From Alphaproteobacteria bacterium (GTDB lineage: Bacteria; Pseudomonadota; Alphaproteobacteria; RF32; CAG-239): a DNA stretch of 35,231 bases. Shown here in pieces: positions 7,136 through 16,721 of the stretch (positions are counted from its first letter, which is position 1; every line of letters begins with the position of its first letter). The stretch covers positions 1 through 35,231 of the forward strand of contig JAGCXO010000026.1 of assembly GCA_017961285.1 (NCBI GenBank), read 5' to 3'. Below the pieces are notes generated by a model. The model worked only from the letters and a program-made list of their open reading frames with translations, searched no databases and was not told where the DNA came from. The translations under genes and the position numbers were made by a program.

Positions 7136-9262
7136 ATGGATACTAAGTGGCCCTATTTTGATGTAGAATATGGCGGGGCGCGTTTTTTTACTTCTATTGA
7201 AGCTGTTGAGCAGGCCTTGCGAGACGGGTATGTCGTTTCGGATGATGCTGATGAAGAAACTATAGGAAACGGACTTGGAGGTCCGAGCAAGAGTTTCAAA
7301 AAAAGACATAATAACACTATTGAGCAGCATCTTAAGGCATTAAAAGATCATCCGGAAGAATATATGCTTTTGTATAACCTGCAATATACAATAAATCACT
7401 TTACGCTGGAAAGACCGACAGAAGAGGGATCGGAAAAATTTCAGCCGGCTAGAGCTATGGTCTTTATTGATGACAAAACCAACAATATTAAGGTTGATGT
7501 TGAAATGTTTGAGCCGGTCGGCGCTGATTTGGTTATTGATGAAGGTAAAGCAAATTTTGATATCAAAAACTTTAATGTTCCAAAAGCAAAGGCAATTCTT
7601 GACTTGTTGCAGAGACACAAATTGGTCAGCGGACTTGATAATTTGAAACTTAATGATGCTGATGAAGAATGCCAAAATATTGTTTCGCAAGCGGTCGAAG
7701 AATTGAAAAAAGAGAAAAACAGACCTTCAAGTGGTTTTATGCGAGGAGAATCGGAAGATTATAACGGAAATTCTCCGGTTGGTGATGATGCTTTTGAAAA
7801 ATTTTCTTCGTCTAATGAAGGCCGAGCAAGTCAAGGAATGCCTACTCCCCCGCAAGAAACCGAAAAACGCGGCCTGAGAGGTTGGTGGGCAAAAAGACGT
7901 GAAGGGAAAAAATTATCATCTGAAGAATTGGAAAATATTCGTAAAGCAGATAAAATTTTTGAAAACTGGCTGAATAAGAACAAAGTAAAAGGTCGCAGCT
8001 GGCAGCTTGGATATGATTGGAATGGCGGTTGGACAACATATACAGCCTATCCGAATGAAAGCACAAAAAGGAGACAGCACGATATTGAGGCCAATGAAAA
8101 AGGCGAATTGAAGTATAACTATGAGTTTAAGATTTATACCAGAGTTAAAAACGGCAGGGTAGAAATTGCATATTCTTTGCCGCCGGGAAAGATTTTGACC
8201 AATACTCAAGCTGCACTCATTGCGGCAGCTTTTAAGGAAGCAGGTGTAAAATATGTTTCTTTCAACGGCTTGACCGATGATAATGAAGCCGCCATGAGAA
8301 CAGGTTGTGCATTCAAAGGGCTTATTCCTGTTAATCATACCATCAATTTTGAAAAATTTGACAAGATGGTTGATTCCGCAAGAACAAAATTGAGAAACAA
8401 CAGCCCTCAGTTCTGTGAATATGTACACGATTTGGCAATGCAAATTGATAAAAACTTACAAAAGAAGGGTATTGATTGGCGAGATGAGAAAAATCATAAT
8501 GATCCTGATTGTTTATGTATAATTTGGGCTGAAAAATACTACAAATTATATCCGTTTAGCATATTTTGGAATAGCTACTACGGATTGGAAAATACATTTA
8601 ACAATCGCGTTAATGAAGCTATTACTCTTTCACCAAAGAATAATGCCGCGCAAATTATCGGGGCAATTAATGCTGTTGCAAGAATATCTGAGATATATTC
8701 TGAAACTAATGGAAAGGACTTTGCTTATTTATTGAATGATAATTGCCAGTTACTGACAAGTGATGAAAAAAATATTTTAATCTCCTCATTAAGAAATGCG
8801 GGAATTAGCACAAAGTCTCTTGTAAGAGATAATGGTGCTCGTGTTTTGAAACCGGTTTATGAGAGAATGTGTGCTACTCAAGAAGAATTAGCGAAAAAAG
8901 ATATAGAAGCAAAATATTTTGAGGATTTAGGCGATCGCGAAAAAGGCAATAAAATTGATAATCCGAAGCAGCATGCTATAGAAAGTTGCTATAAGGTTGC
9001 TCGAGGAAAAATTGACGATATAAATAGAACTTTTGATGGATCAAAACTTGAGACTATCGGCTTGAGCCTTGGAAAAATTGGTCTCACCTATGATTATAGT
9101 TTGGCTGATGAGCAAGCTATTAAAATGGGTTTAATTAAATCTTATAAAAATAGAAATCGCCGCGATAATGACAGCAATGACGATGACGAAAATAGAAATA
9201 ATAATTTCAGAAGAAGAAATTCTTTGCCGTATGCTCATAGCGGGCGTGGCGGTATGGAATAA
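7136..9262 (+). CDS. Large soluble protein of unknown family (708 aa)
   Basis: I do not recognise this protein. It has no signal peptide or membrane segment, so it is probably cytoplasmic unless secreted by a dedicated system. Residues 1-190 form a first acidic domain; 193-255 are a Ser/Gly/Pro/Glu-rich low-complexity linker; a very basic patch with GWWAKRREGKK follows at 249-259. Residues about 265-430 form a compact region with LPPGKILTNTQAALIAAAF, a possible alpha/beta motif VKYVSFNGLTDDNEAAMRTG, and AFKGLIPVNH. Residues 430-655 are helix-rich. The tail 660-708 is Asn/Asp/Arg-rich, with runs such as NDDDENRNNNFRRRN. AGGAGAG lies 8 bases before the ATG, and a consensus promoter precedes the gene. 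The 311-430 region faintly recalls domains attached to conjugative relaxases and polyvalent proteins, but this is a weak impression only. Confidence 0.75.
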   Translation: MDTKWPYFDVEYGGARFFTSIEAVEQALRDGYVVSDDADEETIGNGLGGPSKSFKKRHNNTIEQHLKALKDHPEEYMLLYNLQYTINHFTLERPTEEGSEKFQPARAMVFIDDKTNNIKVDVEMFEPVGADLVIDEGKANFDIKNFNVPKAKAILDLLQRHKLVSGLDNLKLNDADEECQNIVSQAVEELKKEKNRPSSGFMRGESEDYNGNSPVGDDAFEKFSSSNEGRASQGMPTPPQETEKRGLRGWWAKRREGKKLSSEELENIRKADKIFENWLNKNKVKGRSWQLGYDWNGGWTTYTAYPNESTKRRQHDIEANEKGELKYNYEFKIYTRVKNGRVEIAYSLPPGKILTNTQAALIAAAFKEAGVKYVSFNGLTDDNEAAMRTGCAFKGLIPVNHTINFEKFDKMVDSARTKLRNNSPQFCEYVHDLAMQIDKNLQKKGIDWRDEKNHNDPDCLCIIWAEKYYKLYPFSIFWNSYYGLENTFNNRVNEAITLSPKNNAAQIIGAINAVARISEIYSETNGKDFAYLLNDNCQLLTSDEKNILISSLRNAGISTKSLVRDNGARVLKPVYERMCATQEELAKKDIEAKYFEDLGDREKGNKIDNPKQHAIESCYKVARGKIDDINRTFDGSKLETIGLSLGKIGLTYDYSLADEQAIKMGLIKSYKNRNRRDNDSNDDDENRNNNFRRRNSLPYAHSGRGGME

Positions 9263-9283
9263 AAAATTGAAGTCCACTATTAC

Positions 9284-9317
9284 AAAAACACCTGCCAGTA
9301 AATGACAGGTGTTTTTT
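9284..9317. terminator. Two-way intrinsic terminator
   Basis: ACACCTG (9288-9294) pairs with CAGGTGT (9306-9312); the stem can extend by CA/TG around a mismatch. It is flanked by AAAAA on the left and TTTTTT on the right, so it works on both strands, ending the 708-residue gene and the tolC-popZ-valS unit. Confidence 0.85.
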
Positions 9318-9340
9318 GTTGGATAATTTGAAAGATATTA

Positions 9341-11977
9341 TTACAATCCGACAATGCGGGCGAGTGCTTCTTCGACTTTTGCTTTGTTTTCCATAGCTTC
9401 AGCTTGGCGGCGGCGTTCTTCTTCGACCACCGCGGCGGGAGCTCTATCTACAAAAGACGGATTGCTCAATTTGCGTGCATAGCCTTCGAGATTTTTGTTC
9501 AAGCCGTCCAATTCTTTTTGCAGACGTTCGCGCTCGGCGGCAAAATCTACAACCCCTTTCAAAGGAATGAGAATTGTGTTTTCTCTGAAAACGGTTTGAA
9601 CCATATCAGGAGTTGCTTCGCCGTTATAAACCTCGGCTTTTTCAAGACGGGCAAGTGCACAGATAATATCATTAAACTGTTGCATATTCTCAACTGATTG
9701 TGCATTGCCACCTTGTAATAGGGCGGTCAATTTTGCGCCTGCCGGCAAATTCATTTCCGCACGCAAAGAGCGAATGGCGCTAATCATATCTATTGCCCAA
9801 TCTATTTGGGTAATATCTGCGGTATTGATATTTTCTTTCTCCGGCCATGCGGCTGAGATAATATCTTGTTCTGCGGAGTGCGAATTATTCCATAACTCGG
9901 CGGTTACAAAGGGCATAAAAGGATGTAAAATGATTAAAATGCGGTCTAAAACCCAAGCAAATGTGGCTCTGGTTTCTGATTTCAAGTTCTCATCTGTGCC
10001 GTAAAAAATCGGCTTGGTCATCTCGATATACCAATCGCAGAACGAGCCCCAAACAAATTGATAAACAGCATTTGCCGAATCTGAAAAACGGAAATTATTC
10101 AAGTTTTCGGTCAGTTCATTTGAGGTTTGTTTTACTTTGGCAACAATCCATTTATTGACAGGATGTTTTATCGTATTAAGGTCAAAATCTTTGGGCAAAA
10201 CGCATTCGTTCATCTCACCAAAACGAGCGGAATTCCATAGTTTGGTTGCAAAATTCCGATAACCTTGAACGCGGGATTCCGAAACATTGATGTCACGGCC
10301 TTGGGTTTCCATTGCAGCCATGAAAAAGCGCAGAGCATCAGCGCCGTATTTCTCAATAATCTCCATTGGGTCAACGGTATTACCTTTGGATTTTGACATT
10401 TTGCGACCTTGTTCGTCACGGATAAGACCATGTAAATAGCACTTTTTGAAAGGAACTTTTTTCATAGCATACATGCTCATCATCATCATGCGGGCAACCC
10501 AGAAAAAGATGATGTCAAAGCCGGTTACCAAAACAGATGTGGGATAAAAAGTATCAAGATATTCGGTTTTGTCCGGCCACCCGAGAGTTGAAAAAGCCCA
10601 AAGACCGGATGAAAACCATGTATCCAAAACATCTGTTTCACGTCTTAGCTCAACGTGTTTGCCATAATGTTTGTCGGCTGAGGCTTGTGCTTCTTCTTCA
10701 GTTTCTTCGCAGAAAATGGTTTCATCAGGTCCGTACCAAATCGGCATTTGATGTCCCCACCACAGTTGGCGCGAAATACACCACGGCTGAATGTTGCGCA
10801 TCCATTCAAAATAAGTTTTTTCATAGCTCTTGGGAACAAACTGCATCTCGCCGTTTTCAACCACACGCATGGCTTCAACTGCCAATTTTGGCGCATCAAC
10901 AAACCATTGATCGGTCATCAAAGGCTCAATAATAACATTGGAACGATCACCATAAGGAATTACCATCGGGTGATCTTCAATCTTGTCCATAAGACCGAGA
11001 CCATCCAAAGTTTCAATGGTTTTTTGGCGGGCAGTTTGTGTATCCATGCCGGTAAAAGGAGTATTTTCATTTAAGGTTGCATCGGGGTTCAAGATATTTA
11101 CCAGCGGTAAATTGTGACGCTTGCCAACTTCAAAGTCATTGAAATCATGTGCCGGCGTAATCTTAACCGCGCCGGTGCCTTTGGTCGGATCGGCGTGCTC
11201 ATCGGCAATAATCGGAATGGCTTTATTGATAATCGGGATAATACATTCTTTGCCGATAAGGTGTTTTAACTTTTCATTGTCTTTGGAAACGGCAACCGCG
11301 GTATCACCGAACATGGTTTCAGGACGAGTGGTGGCAATATGAACAAATGCTCCTTCTTCGCCTTTAATCGGATATTTCAAATAATACATTTTTCCGACCG
11401 CTTCTTTTTGAATTACTTCCAAATCGGAAACGGCAGTCATAAATTTCGGGTCCCAGTTTACCAGCTTTTTAGCTTTGTAAATCAAGCCGTCTTTATAAAG
11501 GCGAACAAAAATTTTGCGAACAGCACGTGATAAACCTTCATCCATGGTGAAGCGAGTTCGCGACCAATCGCAAGAAGTGCCGAGGCGTCGCAGTTGTTTG
11601 CAAATGCCGTCGCCGCAACTCTCTTTCCATTGCCAAACTGTTTCAACAAATTTTTCGCGTCCTAAATCATGACGGGTAATACCCTGTGCGGCGAGATTAC
11701 GCTCAACAACCATTTGGGTAGCGATACCGGCATGATCCGTTCCGGGTTGCCAAAGAACATTTTTGCCTTGCATACGGTTATAGCGAATCAATATATCTTG
11801 CAAAGTGTTGTCCAACGCGTGCCCCATGTGCAAAACACCGGTAACATTGGGAGGCGGAATAACAACGGCGAAAGCTTCTTTGTTTTTGTTCATATTGGGT
11901 TTGAAAGCGCCTTTTTCTTCCCAGGCGGCATAAATTTTTTCTTCAAAATTCTTCGGATCGTAAGTTTTTTCTAACAT
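9341..11977 (-). CDS. valS: Valyl-tRNA synthetase
   Basis: This class I synthetase of 878 residues charges tRNA-Val and edits mischarged threonine. HMGH at 50-53 and KMSKS at 526-530 are the two ATP-binding signatures. Residues about 200-340 are the CP1 editing domain (TTRPETMFGDTAVAV; GTGAVKITPAHDFNDF). DTWFSSGLWAFSTLGWP is the usual motif before the second half of the catalytic domain. The C-terminus has the ValRS coiled-coil arm (about 805-875, rich in Glu/Lys/Arg heptads). AGGA lies about 8 bases before the ATG. It is the last gene of tolC - popZ - valS and stops just before a two-way terminator. An 89-base gap with a hairpin separates it from popZ. Confidence 0.98.
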   Translation of the reverse strand: MLEKTYDPKNFEEKIYAAWEEKGAFKPNMNKNKEAFAVVIPPPNVTGVLHMGHALDNTLQDILIRYNRMQGKNVLWQPGTDHAGIATQMVVERNLAAQGITRHDLGREKFVETVWQWKESCGDGICKQLRRLGTSCDWSRTRFTMDEGLSRAVRKIFVRLYKDGLIYKAKKLVNWDPKFMTAVSDLEVIQKEAVGKMYYLKYPIKGEEGAFVHIATTRPETMFGDTAVAVSKDNEKLKHLIGKECIIPIINKAIPIIADEHADPTKGTGAVKITPAHDFNDFEVGKRHNLPLVNILNPDATLNENTPFTGMDTQTARQKTIETLDGLGLMDKIEDHPMVIPYGDRSNVIIEPLMTDQWFVDAPKLAVEAMRVVENGEMQFVPKSYEKTYFEWMRNIQPWCISRQLWWGHQMPIWYGPDETIFCEETEEEAQASADKHYGKHVELRRETDVLDTWFSSGLWAFSTLGWPDKTEYLDTFYPTSVLVTGFDIIFFWVARMMMMSMYAMKKVPFKKCYLHGLIRDEQGRKMSKSKGNTVDPMEIIEKYGADALRFFMAAMETQGRDINVSESRVQGYRNFATKLWNSARFGEMNECVLPKDFDLNTIKHPVNKWIVAKVKQTSNELTENLNNFRFSDSANAVYQFVWGSFCDWYIEMTKPIFYGTDENLKSETRATFAWVLDRILIILHPFMPFVTAELWNNSHSAEQDIISAAWPEKENINTADITQIDWAIDMISAIRSLRAEMNLPAGAKLTALLQGGNAQSVENMQQFNDIICALARLEKAEVYNGEATPDMVQTVFRENTILIPLKGVVDFAAERERLQKELDGLNKNLEGYARKLSNPSFVDRAPAAVVEEERRRQAEAMENKAKVEEALARIVGL

Positions 11978-12012
11978 ATTTTTTTCCTGTTTTTTATTAA
12001 AATTCCAACAAT

Positions 12013-12032
12013 CCGCTCTTGTTAATGAGCGG
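12013..12032 (-). other. Hairpin in the popZ-valS intergenic region
   Basis: CCGCTC and GAGCGG form a 6-bp GC-rich stem with an 8-base loop, about 35 bases before the valS start on the minus strand. No T-run follows it, so it is not a typical terminator; it may protect or process the message or modulate valS expression. Confidence 0.4.
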
Positions 12033-12067
12033 AACTCAAAAAAACGGGAGGCCGAGACTAAAATGCT

Positions 12068-12619
12068 TTAGCGTGGTCCGGCCTTTGCCATCACTCGTTT
12101 GATTTCTTCTCTGACAATTAGGGGCAGGCTTTCGTTGAGCCACTGTTGCAAAACCGGCACAATTTCATTGATAACCGCTGTTTCGGCAAGTCCTCTTATG
12201 GAACTGTCGAGTTGAGGATTTTGTTTGCGGCGTTCGGCAAAATATTTTTGGAACTGATTGATAATGACTGCCGAATAATCTGCGGGTTTTGCCGCTTGCG
12301 GTTGAACATATTGCCGCGGAGTAGCTTGTTGTTGCGCATTAGCATTGACATTGAGCGAAAATACTTTTTCACTCATCTGTTCCGGTTTTTGAATAATCTT
12401 ATTGATGTTGCGACAAATGGCATTGACATCATTTTCAATATTTTCTTCTGTTGCCGAAGAAAATTGAGCGGATTTTTTCTCGGCGGGGCGATTAAAAGGT
12501 GATGTCATTTCATTTTTATCAAATGCCGGATGATAGGGTTTTTGATTGTCGCGCATAATATTGCGGATTGAGGCTAAAACCTCGTTCATCGGTATTTCTT
12601 TTGCATCTTGTTCTGCCAT
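12068..12619 (-). CDS. popZ: PopZ-like polar organising protein (DUF2497)
   Basis: The protein has 183 residues and the three-part layout of PopZ/DUF2497. A short N-terminal helix (MNEVLASIRNIMRDNQ, residues 11-26) corresponds to the conserved EILASIRRII partner-binding helix. A disordered Pro/Gln/Ala-rich middle follows (about 30-120). The C-terminal helical region ends in LQQWLNESLPLIVREEIKRV (about 157-177), which drives oligomerisation. In Caulobacter PopZ forms a polar scaffold that anchors the chromosome origin through ParB; that role here is by homology. The ribosome site AGGA overlaps the tolC stop (TAGGATAAAACATG), so it is coupled to tolC. The family is confined to alphaproteobacteria and is one of the best lineage markers in the window. 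The middle region is short compared with other members. Confidence 0.85.
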   Translation of the reverse strand: MAEQDAKEIPMNEVLASIRNIMRDNQKPYHPAFDKNEMTSPFNRPAEKKSAQFSSATEENIENDVNAICRNINKIIQKPEQMSEKVFSLNVNANAQQQATPRQYVQPQAAKPADYSAVIINQFQKYFAERRKQNPQLDSSIRGLAETAVINEIVPVLQQWLNESLPLIVREEIKRVMAKAGPR

Positions 12620-12627
12620 GTTTTATC

Positions 12628-13986
12628 CTAATCGATTGAAGTTGATATCCATTTGTTGCGAGTATCTTTATAATATTGCTTTGCATTATATAAATCAACA
12701 TTAAGTTTTAGGTTCTTGGCGGTAAGTTTTCCCATTGCCTGCATTACTTGCATTGAAGATAAGTAATAATCTCTGCGGGCTGTAACCACCTGAACCTGCG
12801 AATTTAATAAGGTTTGGAAAGCTGTTAAAACATCTAAAATGGTGCGATTTCCTAAAGCTTCTTCTTTTTTCACGCCTTCCAGGGCAATTTTGTTGGCATC
12901 GACCTGTTCTTCCAAAGCCTTAATTTTGGCATCGTAGGCAACCATCGCTTCCCAACTGCCGGTAATGGCTGATACAGCGGCACGCTGTGCGCTTAGAACA
13001 TTTTCTTGGGCCTGCCATTTGGCATATTTGCTCTGACGGATACGAGCTCTGCTTTCACCGGCATCATAAAGAGGAATACTGGCATTTAAGCCCCAGCTCA
13101 TTTCATCTACTTCACCGTTAGGGTCGCCGTGATGCTTGGAATTGCTTTTGCTTTTTCCTGCTGTTCCGGTTGCGGAAAGTTGCGGCGATAAGGCGCCATA
13201 ATTGGCTTTTACGGCATATTCTTTTGATTTTAAGGCTTCTTTTGCCTGCAACAAACCAAAATTGTTTTGCTCGGTATATTCCAAAGCTTTAGCAAAAGTA
13301 GGAGGTAAAAATGTGTGAATATTGGAAGGTTCACTTAAATTTTGCGGATTTTTACCAATGATTTGTTTGTATATTGCTTTTGAAACTTCTAATGTGCCTT
13401 CGGCACTAATTCTATCTGCAACAGCTTGCGAATGACTTGATTTTGCTTGAGCAACATCTGTGCGTGTCAGTTCGCCGACATTAAAACGCTCTTGGGTTTC
13501 ATCCAATTGTTTTTTTAATAATTTTTCGTTGTTTTTTTGCAAATTGACAATTGCCTCGTCGCGGACAACATTGAGATATGCCTCGGAAGCACTCAAAAAT
13601 ATTGTCTGCTCATAGTTTGAAAGATTGTATTGTTCGGAACGAGAGGCGCTATCTGCCGATTTTACGGAATTGACCGTTGAAAAACCAGAGAAAAGCGGCT
13701 GTGATACAGTGGCTCCGTAACTGGTGTTAACGCTGCCGTCTTCGGCGGGGTTAATATTGCTGTCGCGATTGGAATTACTGTATTGTCCGGTGAGAGCAAC
13801 CGTCGGGCGGTAGCCGGATTTTGCAATTGCAACGTTTTCATCGACAGCGCGAAGGTATGCGCGTTGCGCCTGCAAATCAGGGTTGCTGCGATAAGCTTCT
13901 GCCATGGCTTCAAAAATTGTCTCTGCCTTTGCGGAACAGCAAAATAGTGTTCCTACCAGGATGGCAGGGATAATATTTTTTCTCAT
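12628..13986 (-). CDS. tolC: TolC-family outer-membrane efflux/secretion channel
   Basis: The 452-residue protein has a signal peptide (residues 1-21, cleavage after SAKA). The mature part shows two OEP repeats with the long amphipathic helices of TolC: residues about 25-215, with SGYRPTVALTGQYSNSN, QPLFSGFSTVNSVKSA and NVGELTRTDVAQAKSSHSQA, and a second repeat about 230-430 with SIPLYDAGESRARIRQSKYA and ALGNRTILDVLTAFQTLLNS. TolC trimers form the outer-membrane duct for type I secretion and drug efflux. AGAGGTGT stands before the ATG and a TTGCAA/TATAAT promoter upstream. No inner-membrane transporter or adaptor gene is adjacent, so partners lie elsewhere. It heads the tolC-popZ-valS unit. 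Confidence 0.93.
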   Translation of the reverse strand: MRKNIIPAILVGTLFCCSAKAETIFEAMAEAYRSNPDLQAQRAYLRAVDENVAIAKSGYRPTVALTGQYSNSNRDSNINPAEDGSVNTSYGATVSQPLFSGFSTVNSVKSADSASRSEQYNLSNYEQTIFLSASEAYLNVVRDEAIVNLQKNNEKLLKKQLDETQERFNVGELTRTDVAQAKSSHSQAVADRISAEGTLEVSKAIYKQIIGKNPQNLSEPSNIHTFLPPTFAKALEYTEQNNFGLLQAKEALKSKEYAVKANYGALSPQLSATGTAGKSKSNSKHHGDPNGEVDEMSWGLNASIPLYDAGESRARIRQSKYAKWQAQENVLSAQRAAVSAITGSWEAMVAYDAKIKALEEQVDANKIALEGVKKEEALGNRTILDVLTAFQTLLNSQVQVVTARRDYYLSSMQVMQAMGKLTAKNLKLNVDLYNAKQYYKDTRNKWISTSID

Positions 13987-14018
13987 AGATACACCTCTTT
14001 CAAATATAAACTGCGGTG

Positions 14019-14046
14019 ATTATATAACATTTTTCAGCGATTGCAA
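14019..14046 (-). promoter_or_regulatory. Promoter of tolC-popZ-valS
   Basis: On the minus strand TTGCAA (14046-14041) and a perfect TATAAT (14024-14019) are 16 bases apart, about 33 bases before the tolC start. Confidence 0.7.
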
Positions 14047-14145
14047 TTATATTTTTTTTTAATTTTTTAACTTCGTTAACCTTATTTCAAACAATTTACG
14101 GATAAAATGGCGGCAAAATTTATGAAAATACGTTGGAGAGGTAGG

Positions 14146-16620
14146 ATGGAAGAAAAAAGCTCTATGATTTTGAACGAAATTGATAAAGCTCGTCTAAAAT
14201 TGTCGATTGAGCATTATATAAACTATTTTATCGGCAAACGTGTTTGTGAGATTACCAAAGAAGAAGCTCTGAAAGCTATTTGTCTGGCCGTGAGAGAATT
14301 TGCCATGGACAGAATGTATAAAACTATTGCCAGATATAACAAGAAAAACTCTAAGCGAGTATATTATCTGTCGGTCGAATATCTTTTGGGACGCTCTTTG
14401 GAAAATAATCTTCACAGTTTGGGGCTTTTTGATGCTTTGAATAGTATAAAAATTGAGGGGTGGCCTTGGAAAAATATGGAGGAAATTTTTGATACCGAAT
14501 ATGATCCGGCTCTCGGTAACGGCGGATTGGGAAGATTGGCCGCTTGTTACCTTGACTCTATGGCATCGCTCGGTATTCCGGGTTTTGGTTATGGTATAAA
14601 CTATGAATATGGTTTGTTTAAGCAAAAATTTGAGAACGGATATCAGATAGAACAAGCAGACAGCTGGGATGGAGAAAACTCTCCCTGGCAGTTTGCGAGA
14701 AATGACCGTAAAGTTACAGTGCCATTGTATGGAGAAGTTGAGACAACAATTAATAAGACCACTGGCGAACCTGCTTTTATTTGGAAAAACACGAGACCTA
14801 TTTTTGGAATTCCATTTGATTTTCCGATTGTCGGTTATAATGGAAAATCAGTAAACTATTTGCGTTTATTTTCAGCAGAAGGTGATGAGCAACTTAATAT
14901 CGAAATATTTAACAAGGGCGGTTATATTGATGCTTTGAGCGATAAGATTGAAAGCGAAACGGTTTCTAAAGTTTTATATCCGTCAGATGCTATCGAATCG
15001 GGAAAAGAGTTGCGGTTGAAACAGCAATATTTCTTTGTTTCGTGTGCTATTCAAGATATTATCAGGCGCTTTTTGGAAAAGAGTAATGATTTTCATAAGA
15101 TGCCGGATTATATTTGTATTCAGCTCAATGATACGCATCCGGCTTTGGGAATTCCGGAGATGATGCATCAACTTGTTGATGTTTACGGTCAATCTTGGGA
15201 TTCTGCCTGGGCAATTACAACCAAGATTTTTGCATATACAAATCATACCTTGTTGCCGGAAGCATTGGAAACCTGGAACGCCAATATGCTCGGGAGGATG
15301 TTGCCCAGACATTTGCAGATTATTTATGAAATTAATCGCAGATTTATTGAATTTGCAAAACAACATTTTGGTAATGATAAACAAAAACTGGATAGAGTTT
15401 CTATTGTATTCGGTGAGGGAGAAAATCAGATTATCAAAATGGCAAACTTGTCTATTGTCGGATCTTTTTGCATTAACGGTGTGGCAAAACTGCATTCTGA
15501 GTTGTTGAAAAAGAGCCTTTTGCCGGAATTTTTCGAGTTGTGGCCGGAAAAGTTTTTGAATATTACCAACGGCATTACCCCGAGACGTTGGTTATATCAT
15601 GCAAACAGCGATCTTGCGGCTTTGATATCCTCTAAAATTGGCGAAGATTGGGTTACTGACTTAGATTTGTTGCAAGAACTTGAGGATTATGCCGACAATC
15701 CTGCTTTTGTGAAGAAATTTATGCAAATTAAACTGAAGAACAAAGAACGTTTGGCGCAAGTAATTCTTAAAACTACCGGTGTCGTTGTTAATCCGAAGAG
15801 TATATTTATTGTTCAAGCCAAGCGTATTCATGAATATAAGCGCCAGTTGATGACAATTTTGCAGGTGATCGGCGACTATTTGGCTATAGTTAAAGATAAT
15901 ATTTATCCCACTCATCCAAAAACCTATATTTTTGCGGGTAAAGCTGCTCCTTCTTATCAGTTTGCCAAAATGATTATTAAGTTGATTAACAATGTCGCTG
16001 ATGTGGTCAATCATGATCCTATGGTAAACGATATGATTAAGGTTGTATTTATACCTGATTATAAAGTTTCTTTGGCAGAAATTTTGGTTCCGGCGGCAGA
16101 TATCAGTATCCAAAATTCTACCGCAGGTTTTGAAGCTTCGGGCACTGGCAATATGAAATTTGCTCTCAACGGAGCTTTGACGGTCGGCACTTATGATGGA
16201 GCTAATATCGAAATTAGAGAAGCGGTAGGAGAAGATAATTTTTATCTCTTTGGTTTGCGTGATAAAGAAATTAATAATATGCATTGTTCGGGAACGTATA
16301 GGCCATATGATATATATGATAATTCCGATTATATCAAAAGAATTTTGAATACGCTAAATTCCACTATGTTCTGCGAAAAGGACTATATGCTTTTATTTAA
16401 GGTAATTTTTGAAGAATTATTGTCGCGCGATTACTATATGGTATTGGCGGATTTGCAAAGTTTTAATGATGCCTTGCATGCTGCCGAAGCAGATTATCAT
16501 AACAAAGAAAAGTGGGCGCATAAAACCATTCTTAATGTGGCTAGAATTGGCAAATTTTCCAGCGACAGAGCAGTTATGGAATATGCAAAATATATTTGGC
16601 ATATAAAACCTGTAAAATAA
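14146..16620 (+). CDS. glgP: Glycogen/alpha-glucan phosphorylase
   Basis: The enzyme releases glucose-1-phosphate from alpha-1,4-glucan with phosphate and pyridoxal phosphate. Signatures include YYLSVEYLLGRSLENNL, EYDPALGNGGLGRLAACYLDS, NDTHPALGIPEMM, NITNGITPRRWL and the pyridoxal-phosphate region EASGTGNMKFALNGALTVG, where the lysine is residue 671 from this start. I chose the ATG at 14146 because GGAGAGG lies just upstream; it gives 824 residues, the usual family length. An in-frame ATG at 14107 would add 13 residues (MAAKFMKIRWRGR) not expected in the family and has no clear ribosome site. No other glycogen gene is adjacent. It is divergent from tolC and followed by a VirB8-like gene about 100 bases downstream. 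Confidence 0.95.
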   Translation: MEEKSSMILNEIDKARLKLSIEHYINYFIGKRVCEITKEEALKAICLAVREFAMDRMYKTIARYNKKNSKRVYYLSVEYLLGRSLENNLHSLGLFDALNSIKIEGWPWKNMEEIFDTEYDPALGNGGLGRLAACYLDSMASLGIPGFGYGINYEYGLFKQKFENGYQIEQADSWDGENSPWQFARNDRKVTVPLYGEVETTINKTTGEPAFIWKNTRPIFGIPFDFPIVGYNGKSVNYLRLFSAEGDEQLNIEIFNKGGYIDALSDKIESETVSKVLYPSDAIESGKELRLKQQYFFVSCAIQDIIRRFLEKSNDFHKMPDYICIQLNDTHPALGIPEMMHQLVDVYGQSWDSAWAITTKIFAYTNHTLLPEALETWNANMLGRMLPRHLQIIYEINRRFIEFAKQHFGNDKQKLDRVSIVFGEGENQIIKMANLSIVGSFCINGVAKLHSELLKKSLLPEFFELWPEKFLNITNGITPRRWLYHANSDLAALISSKIGEDWVTDLDLLQELEDYADNPAFVKKFMQIKLKNKERLAQVILKTTGVVVNPKSIFIVQAKRIHEYKRQLMTILQVIGDYLAIVKDNIYPTHPKTYIFAGKAAPSYQFAKMIIKLINNVADVVNHDPMVNDMIKVVFIPDYKVSLAEILVPAADISIQNSTAGFEASGTGNMKFALNGALTVGTYDGANIEIREAVGEDNFYLFGLRDKEINNMHCSGTYRPYDIYDNSDYIKRILNTLNSTMFCEKDYMLLFKVIFEELLSRDYYMVLADLQSFNDALHAAEADYHNKEKWAHKTILNVARIGKFSSDRAVMEYAKYIWHIKPVK

Positions 16621-16721
16621 TCGTTGCCTTTTTGATATTTTTTTACAAGTTGACAGATTTGTTTGATTTTATTTAACTTTGATGATATAAACTGGTTTGA
16701 GGAGTGATTTTATAGTTTAAA

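Noticed and set aside
7916-8443. 175-codon minus-strand frame
   Set aside because: It is antisense to the 708-residue gene, which has a consensus promoter and ribosome site; the minus frame has neither.
14107-14145. Upstream start of glycogen phosphorylase at 14107
   Set aside because: No ribosome site precedes it, whereas GGAGAGG stands before the ATG at 14146, which gives the usual protein length.
15661-16284. 207-codon minus-strand frame
   Set aside because: It is antisense to the conserved pyridoxal-phosphate region of glycogen phosphorylase; its composition looks like a shadow of that gene.
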